The notes under the pieces: generated by a model
The model's database searches: none
Told to the model about the DNA's origin: nothing
What the model saw: the letters and a program-made list of their open reading frames with translations, nothing else
Made by a program: the position numbers and the translations under genes
From: Paraburkholderia monticola
GTDB taxonomy: Bacteria; Pseudomonadota; Gammaproteobacteria; Burkholderiales; Burkholderiaceae
Assembly: GCF_001580545.1 (NCBI RefSeq)
Contig: NZ_LRBG01000004.1
Span: 372,001 to 436,000 of the forward strand
Reading direction: 5' to 3'
DNA length: 64,000 bases
Part shown: positions 59,390-64,000 of the stretch, in pieces
Layout: each line of letters starts with the position of its first letter
How positions within the stretch are numbered: the stretch's first letter is position 1

Positions 59390-60433
59390 ATGGCTTACGA
59401 AGCAGCTTCAGAACGCTATTCGGACATGCAATACCGCGTCTGCGGCAAGTCGGGTCTCAAACTGCCGGCGCTGTCGCTCGGCCTGTGGCACAACTTCGGC
59501 GACACCACGCCGATCTCGACGCAGCGTGACATCCTGCGCACGGCCTTCGACCTCGGCATCACGCACTTCGATCTGGCGAACAACTACGGCCCGCCGTATG
59601 GCAGCGCGGAAACCAATTTCGGGCGTCTGTTCAAGGACGATTTCAAACCGTATCGCGACGAACTGCTGATTTCGTCGAAGGCCGGCTGGGATATGTGGCC
59701 GGGCCCGTACGGCCAGGGCGGCGGTTCGCGCAAGTACGTGCTCGCGAGCCTCGATCAGAGCCTGAAGCGCATGGGCCTCGATTACGTCGACATTTTCTAT
59801 TCGCATCGTTTCGACGCGCACACGCCGCTCGAGGAAACCGCGGGCGCATTGGCCAGCGCGGTGCAGCAGGGCAAGGCGCTCTACATCGGCATTTCGTCCT
59901 ACTCGTCGGCGAAGACGCTTGAAATGACGAAGCTGCTCGCCGAATACAAGGTGCCGCTGCTGATCCATCAGCCGTCGTACAACATGCTGAACCGTTGGAT
60001 CGAGCACGACCTGCTCGACACGCTCGACGAAGTCGGCGCCGGCGCGATCGCTTTCACGCCGCTCGCGCAGGGGCTATTGACCGGCAAGTACCTGAACGGC
60101 GTGCCGGCCGATGCGCGCGTCAACAAGCCGGGCGGCGGTTCGCTGAAAGACGAGCATCTGAGCCCGCAGAATATCGAGCACGTGCGGAAGCTGAACGACA
60201 TCGCGCAACGACGTGGCCAGAGTCTCGCGCAGATGGCGCTCGCGTGGGCGTTGCGCGACACGCGCGTGACCTCGGTGCTGATCGGCGCGAGCCGCGCGGA
60301 GCAGGTGCGCGAGAACGTCGGCGCGCTGAAGAACCTCGCGTTCTCGGCCGACGAACTCGCCGAGATCGATCGCTTTGCGACCGAAGGCGGGATCAACCTG
60401 TGGGAAAAGCCGTCGACGGATCAGGCGATCTGA
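59390..60433 (+). CDS. aldo-keto reductase, YghZ/L-glyceraldehyde-3-P reductase type
   Basis: A 347-residue NADPH-dependent aldo-keto reductase of the YghZ (Gpr) group, reducing L-glyceraldehyde 3-phosphate or methylglyoxal-like aldehydes. The catalytic set is seen: Asp and Tyr in FDLANNYGPPYGSAE, Lys in ISSKAGW, His in FYSHRFD. The NADP-binding C-terminal region is SVLIGASRAEQV. Length fits. A good terminator follows. Confidence 0.92.
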   Translation: MAYEAASERYSDMQYRVCGKSGLKLPALSLGLWHNFGDTTPISTQRDILRTAFDLGITHFDLANNYGPPYGSAETNFGRLFKDDFKPYRDELLISSKAGWDMWPGPYGQGGGSRKYVLASLDQSLKRMGLDYVDIFYSHRFDAHTPLEETAGALASAVQQGKALYIGISSYSSAKTLEMTKLLAEYKVPLLIHQPSYNMLNRWIEHDLLDTLDEVGAGAIAFTPLAQGLLTGKYLNGVPADARVNKPGGGSLKDEHLSPQNIEHVRKLNDIAQRRGQSLAQMALAWALRDTRVTSVLIGASRAEQVRENVGALKNLAFSADELAEIDRFATEGGINLWEKPSTDQAI

Positions 60434-60475
60434 TCGCGTGATATTGCGTCCGCGCATCTGGCGGACAGGCGAAAG

Positions 60476-60508
60476 AAAAAGCCGCACGCTCCAGCGTGCG
60501 GCTTTTTT
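60476..60508 (+). terminator. intrinsic terminator after aldo-keto reductase gene
   Basis: A 9-bp GC stem (60481-60489 with 60494-60502), 4-nt loop, A-run before and six T residues after, 47 bp past the stop. It may also serve the opposite strand gene at 60530-60712. Confidence 0.92.
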
Positions 60509-60529
60509 AGTTGGTACTCCGCCGCGCCG

Positions 60530-60712
60530 CTACACGAGCGCCGGCAGACCCTCGACCAGCGCCACCGCGCACATCACACCGATCAACGCGCCGAGCACTC
60601 GCAGCGCGTTGTGTCGCAGTTCGGTCTTGCAGGGCAGCGCGCCGACGAATAGCGCGCCCGCCAACGCCATCGGAATGACCAGGATGAAATCGGCGATCGT
60701 AAAGTACGTCAT
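60530..60712 (-). CDS. small two-helix membrane protein
   Basis: A 60-residue protein opening MTYFTIADFILVIPMAL with two hydrophobic segments (about 5-26 and 38-58) and a short polar loop (CKTELRHNA). A very strong GGAGGAG ribosome binding site lies 7 nt before the ATG at 60712. No family recognised, but the ribosome binding site and membrane pattern make it a likely real gene. Confidence 0.7.
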   Translation of the reverse strand: MTYFTIADFILVIPMALAGALFVGALPCKTELRHNALRVLGALIGVMCAVALVEGLPALV

Positions 60713-61037
60713 CTTCGTCTCCTCCCATGCGGGATGGTTGCTGTGTCGTTCCGGCAGAGGCGGTGGCTGCGAAATCATGCAGCGCCCGCGCACGAATCGA
60801 GTATAGGAGACAGATGGAGCGACGCGCCGACAGGACATCGCTCGCAGGCGCTTATTCGCAAGCTGCTGAACCCCGGCGCGGCGGGGCATACGGCGATTGG
60901 CGCGGCGCAGCAACTGTGGTCGGAAACAGGAAACGCCTGCTTACGCGAGCCTTTCGTTTTGCCGGCAATCCATGCGGGATGCGTAAGAGCGTGCCGCTCG
61001 CGACCCTCGAACCGGGCAGCGCGAGCGAGCCGCCGCG
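60713..61037 (-). other. intergenic region, MFS gene / small membrane protein
   Basis: 325 bp between two minus-strand genes. A -10-like TATACT lies at 60805-60800 on the minus strand, about 90 bp before the small membrane protein start; no good -35 is seen. Nothing else notable. Confidence 0.5.
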
Positions 61038-62315
61038 CTATTCGCGTGCGCGCAGGCGCATCGCCGCGATCAGCCCGATCACGAGCAACGCACCGACCAG
61101 TCCGACGACCCCGTTCCAGCCATGGCTGGCCCAGACATGGCCCCCGTACGAGCCGATCAGACTCGAGCCGATGTAGTACGCGAGCAGATAGAGCGCCGCA
61201 GCCTGGCCCTTGGCGTCTTTCGCCAGACGCCCAACCCAGCCGCTCGCGACCGAGTGCCCGGCAAAGAACCCGAACGTCACGCATGCGATACCGGTCGCGA
61301 TCGCCGCGAGCGGATGCAGCATCGTCAGCGCGAGGCCGATCACCATCAGCAGCAGGCTCGCGAGCAGCACGCGCGCGCGGCCGAACGTATCGGCCATGCG
61401 TCCGGACCACGGCGACGCGACCACGCCGACCAGATAGACGATGAAAATCGCGCCGATCTCGGTCTGATTCAGCCGATACGGCGGCGCGAGCAGCCGGTAG
61501 CCGATGTAGTTGTACAGCGTGACGAAGCTGCCCATCAGCACGAAGCCGAGCAGGAACAGCAGCGGCAGGCCCGGTCGCGTGAACTGCCGCAGCAGCAGCT
61601 TGCGGTGATGCGCGAAGCCGAGCCCGCGGCGCGGCACGAAATGGCGTGATGGCGGCAGCAGCGCGCGGAACGCGAGCATCGACAGCAGGCCGAGCACGCC
61701 GATCGTGCCGATTGCGACGCGCCACGAAAACAGGTCCGCGACCACGCCGGTGATCACCCGTCCGGCCATGCCGCCGATCGCCGTGCCGCCGACGTACAAG
61801 CCCATCGCTAGGCCGAGGCCGTCGGGATGCACCTCCTCGGCGAGATAGGCCATCGCGACGGCCGGCACGCCGCCGAGCGCGAGTCCTTCGAGCGTGCGCA
61901 ACACGAGCAACTGATGCCAGTGCGGCGCTACCGACACACCGATCGTCAGCACCGCCGACACGGTCAGCGAAAGCGTCATCAGCTTGTGCCGGCTCCAGCC
62001 TTCGGAGACGAACCCGGCGATGAAAATCGCGAGTGCGAGCGCCGCGGTCGATAGCGACAGCGACAGACTGCTTTGCGCAGGCGTCACGTTGAACGCCTCG
62101 GAAAACGACGGCAGCAGCGGCTGCACACAGTAGAGCAGCGAGAACGTCGCATAGCCGGCGAACAGCAGCGCGACGCTCGCGCGCCAGTACGCGCGCGAGC
62201 CGCGTTCGAGGTAGGGGATGTCCGATACGACGGTGGCGCCGACGGAAACAGCCTGGGCTGCGGAGGGGGAGGGAACGGCAGATGCTGTCCGCTGGGATTG
62301 CGGCGGCAGGGTCAC
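61038..62315 (-). CDS. MFS transporter, YnfM type
   Basis: A 425-residue major facilitator with about twelve membrane segments. The first half has the family pattern (LEGLALGGVPAVAMAYLAEE in segments 4-5), and the second half the matching repeat. It resembles the YnfM-like putative efflux permeases; the substrate is unknown. The first 35 residues are a Ser/Ala-rich cytoplasmic tail. It lies 132 bp downstream of the NodT-type gene but no strong operon signal is seen. Confidence 0.88.
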   Translation of the reverse strand: MTLPPQSQRTASAVPSPSAAQAVSVGATVVSDIPYLERGSRAYWRASVALLFAGYATFSLLYCVQPLLPSFSEAFNVTPAQSSLSLSLSTAALALAIFIAGFVSEGWSRHKLMTLSLTVSAVLTIGVSVAPHWHQLLVLRTLEGLALGGVPAVAMAYLAEEVHPDGLGLAMGLYVGGTAIGGMAGRVITGVVADLFSWRVAIGTIGVLGLLSMLAFRALLPPSRHFVPRRGLGFAHHRKLLLRQFTRPGLPLLFLLGFVLMGSFVTLYNYIGYRLLAPPYRLNQTEIGAIFIVYLVGVVASPWSGRMADTFGRARVLLASLLLMVIGLALTMLHPLAAIATGIACVTFGFFAGHSVASGWVGRLAKDAKGQAAALYLLAYYIGSSLIGSYGGHVWASHGWNGVVGLVGALLVIGLIAAMRLRARE

Positions 62316-62447
62316 AACAGAACTCCTTGGGTCACACGGAAAAGCGCAAAGGTGTTAAGGATACGCTGAAAACGCCTTTCGGGCCGGCGGCGCGGGCAAC
62401 GCGGCGCGTGATCCGCCGCCCGCCGCCCGCCGCGCGTCCATCTGGCG

Positions 62448-63995
62448 CTAACCGTGCGTCGCGGCTTCGCTGGCCGGCGTCGGCGCCGGCGCGGCTGTGG
62501 AATCCGAACGCGCCGAAGGATGCACGAGCGTATCGACGCCCGGCGTATCGACGCCCGGCAGCGCCGTGGTGTCCCAGCCGCCGCCGAGCGCCTTCACGAG
62601 CGCGACACTCGCGGCCATCCGGCGGCGCGCGATCGCGACCGCGGTGCGCTCGTTGGTGAGCGCGGTCGTCTGCGTGACGACCACGTCGAGATAGGTGATC
62701 GCGCCGTTCCGGTAGCGGTCCGACACGACCGCGAGTGCGCGGCGCGCGGCCGCGACCGCGTCGTCCTGCGCGGTGGCTTCCTGTTCGAGCACGCGCAGCG
62801 CGGCGAGGTTGTCCTCGACCTGGCCGAACGCGTTCAGCACCGTCTGCCGATACTGCGCGACGCTTTCGTCGTATTGCGCGCGGGCCTGTTCCTTGACGGC
62901 CGCGCGGCCGCCGAAGTCGAGCAACGTGCCCGCGAGCGTCGGCCCGAGCGACCACAGCCGGCTGGGCGCGAGCAGCCACTGGCTGTAGTTGGTCGCCTCG
63001 AGCCCGCCCGTCACGGCCAGCACGAGGTTCGGGAAAAACGCCGCGGTGGCCACGCCGATCTGCGCGTTCATCGCGGCGACGTGCCGCTCGGCGGCCGCGA
63101 TATCGGGACGCCGTTCGAGCAAACCGGACGGCACGCCGGCCGCCGCGACCACCGGTACCGCGACGAGCGGCGCGACGGGCAGCGTGAAGGTCGAGGGCGG
63201 CTGGCCGATCAGAATCGCGATCGCATGTTCGAGTTGCGCGCGTTGCACGCCGAGGTCGAGCGCCTGCGCCTGGGTGGTCTTCAGCTGCGTTTGTGCCTGC
63301 GCGACGTCGGCATCGGTCGCGATGCCGCCTGCGTAGCGATGTTGCGTCAGTTCGAGCGCTTCCTGATAGGCCTTGATCGTGTCGTCGAGTAGCTGGCGCT
63401 CCTGATCGAGACCGCGCAGCTCGAAGTAGTCGGTGGCGAGTTCGGCCTGCATCGACAGCAACACGGCGTCGACGTCGGCGGCGCTCGCCTGCGCGCCGGC
63501 CTTCGCGCCCTCGACGCTGCGCGACACGCGGCCCCACAGGTCGGGCTCCCACGACGCGTCGAGCTGCACCAGATAGTCGTTCAGCGTGAGACCGGCCGTC
63601 GATTTATGCAGCACGTTCTCGGAGGTCCGCGTGCGCGAATACTGGGCCCCCGCGCTGACCACCGGGAAGAATTGCGAGCGATATTGCGCGACGGTCGCGC
63701 GCGACGCGCGAAAGCGCGCTTCGGCGGCCTGCACGTCCTGGTTCGCGCTCGCGACCTGCGATTCGAGCGCATCGAGCGATGCGTCGTCGTAGATGCGCCA
63801 CCACGCGCCGCGCGTGAATGTGTCGGCGGGTTGCGCGGGCTTCCAGCCGGTGCCTTCGAGTTCGCGCCAGGTCGCGGGCGCGACGGCGGCGGGCTTCACG
63901 TAGTCGGGGCCGACGGTGCAGGCGCTGAGCGCGCCGGCGAGGGCGAGCGCGACTGCCGATGCGCGGAGGGAAACGCGCGCTGACGCCATCTTCAT
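62448..63995 (-). CDS. NodT/OprM-type outer-membrane efflux lipoprotein
   Basis: A 515-residue outer-membrane channel of tripartite efflux systems. The signal peptide ends in the lipobox LSAC, so the mature protein is lipid-anchored at Cys. Two long TolC-type repeats follow with typical coiled-coil helices. The C terminus has a Pro/Ala/Thr-rich tail. The inner-membrane pump and adaptor are expected upstream on this strand, just outside the window. Start ATG at 63995, or 63989. Confidence 0.92.
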   Translation of the reverse strand: MKMASARVSLRASAVALALAGALSACTVGPDYVKPAAVAPATWRELEGTGWKPAQPADTFTRGAWWRIYDDASLDALESQVASANQDVQAAEARFRASRATVAQYRSQFFPVVSAGAQYSRTRTSENVLHKSTAGLTLNDYLVQLDASWEPDLWGRVSRSVEGAKAGAQASAADVDAVLLSMQAELATDYFELRGLDQERQLLDDTIKAYQEALELTQHRYAGGIATDADVAQAQTQLKTTQAQALDLGVQRAQLEHAIAILIGQPPSTFTLPVAPLVAVPVVAAAGVPSGLLERRPDIAAAERHVAAMNAQIGVATAAFFPNLVLAVTGGLEATNYSQWLLAPSRLWSLGPTLAGTLLDFGGRAAVKEQARAQYDESVAQYRQTVLNAFGQVEDNLAALRVLEQEATAQDDAVAAARRALAVVSDRYRNGAITYLDVVVTQTTALTNERTAVAIARRRMAASVALVKALGGGWDTTALPGVDTPGVDTLVHPSARSDSTAAPAPTPASEAATHG

Positions 63996-64000
63996 GATCA

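Overview
The window is about 64 kb of GC-rich, densely coded chromosome, roughly 60 genes on both strands. Codon use, gene content and gene order all point to a betaproteobacterium of the Burkholderia/Paraburkholderia group. Markers are the queC-queE-queD set with a Burkholderia-type QueE cysteine motif, mreBCD-mrdA-rodA divergent from gatCAB, argB / pyrimidine nucleotidase / slmA, regB-regA next to hslVU, and dksA-cobW-rlmI-xerC-DUF484-dapF-lpxL divergent from metK. The species assignment is inference. I see no prophage, insertion sequence, CRISPR array or rRNA; this is a housekeeping region.

Layout. 1-6.2 kb: thioesterase, patatin, hydroxyacid dehydrogenase, GTP-dependent PEP carboxykinase and a LysR regulator, with a perfect CRP-type palindrome between the dehydrogenase and pckG. 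6.3-11 kb (minus): dprA, a thioredoxin-like protein and topB. 11-20 kb (plus): def-fmt, a LysE exporter, htpX, rsmB, DUF4390, an NtrY-like kinase, a short NtrX-like regulator and tRNA-Phe. 20-24 kb: queuosine precursor genes, then an aldolase and a Sel1-repeat protein, apparently translationally coupled, preceded by a possible 38-codon leader ORF. 24-30.5 kb (minus): the elongasome cluster mreB-mreC-mreD-mrdA-rodA. 30.9-36.1 kb (plus): gatCAB, a PPK2 kinase and exonuclease III. 36.2-43.5 kb (minus): M48 protease, AmpG, metW-metX, slmA, a pyrimidine nucleotidase and argB. 43.8-45.9 kb (plus): a CWC zinc-finger-like protein and the RegB/RegA redox two-component pair. 46-55.6 kb (minus): hslVU, dksA, a COG0523 GTPase, rlmI-like, xerC, DUF484, dapF and an LpxL-type acyltransferase. 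55.8-64 kb: metK, a 1 kb gene-poor stretch, a PhyH dioxygenase, DUF3185, an aldo-keto reductase, an MFS transporter and the start of a NodT-type outer-membrane efflux protein.

How the parts work together. There are small functional modules: envelope elongation (mre/mrd/rodA) with cell-wall recycling (ampG), protein maturation (def-fmt), misacylated tRNA amidation (gatCAB), methionine/SAM synthesis (metXW, metK), stress proteolysis (htpX, hslVU) and redox or nitrogen-type signalling (ntrYX, regBA). htpX and hslVU both carry sigma-32-like promoters, which would join them in the heat-shock regulon.

The most interesting signal is non-coding. The long metK leader contains a hairpin whose loop is perfectly complementary to the metK Shine-Dalgarno sequence, nested inside a longer helix. 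It looks like a pseudoknot that hides the ribosome binding site, and it does not match the SAM or SAH riboswitch consensus sequences I can recall. The leaders of queC, gatC, metX and mreB also hold strong inverted repeats. All structures were found by eye and none has been folded or aligned by software.
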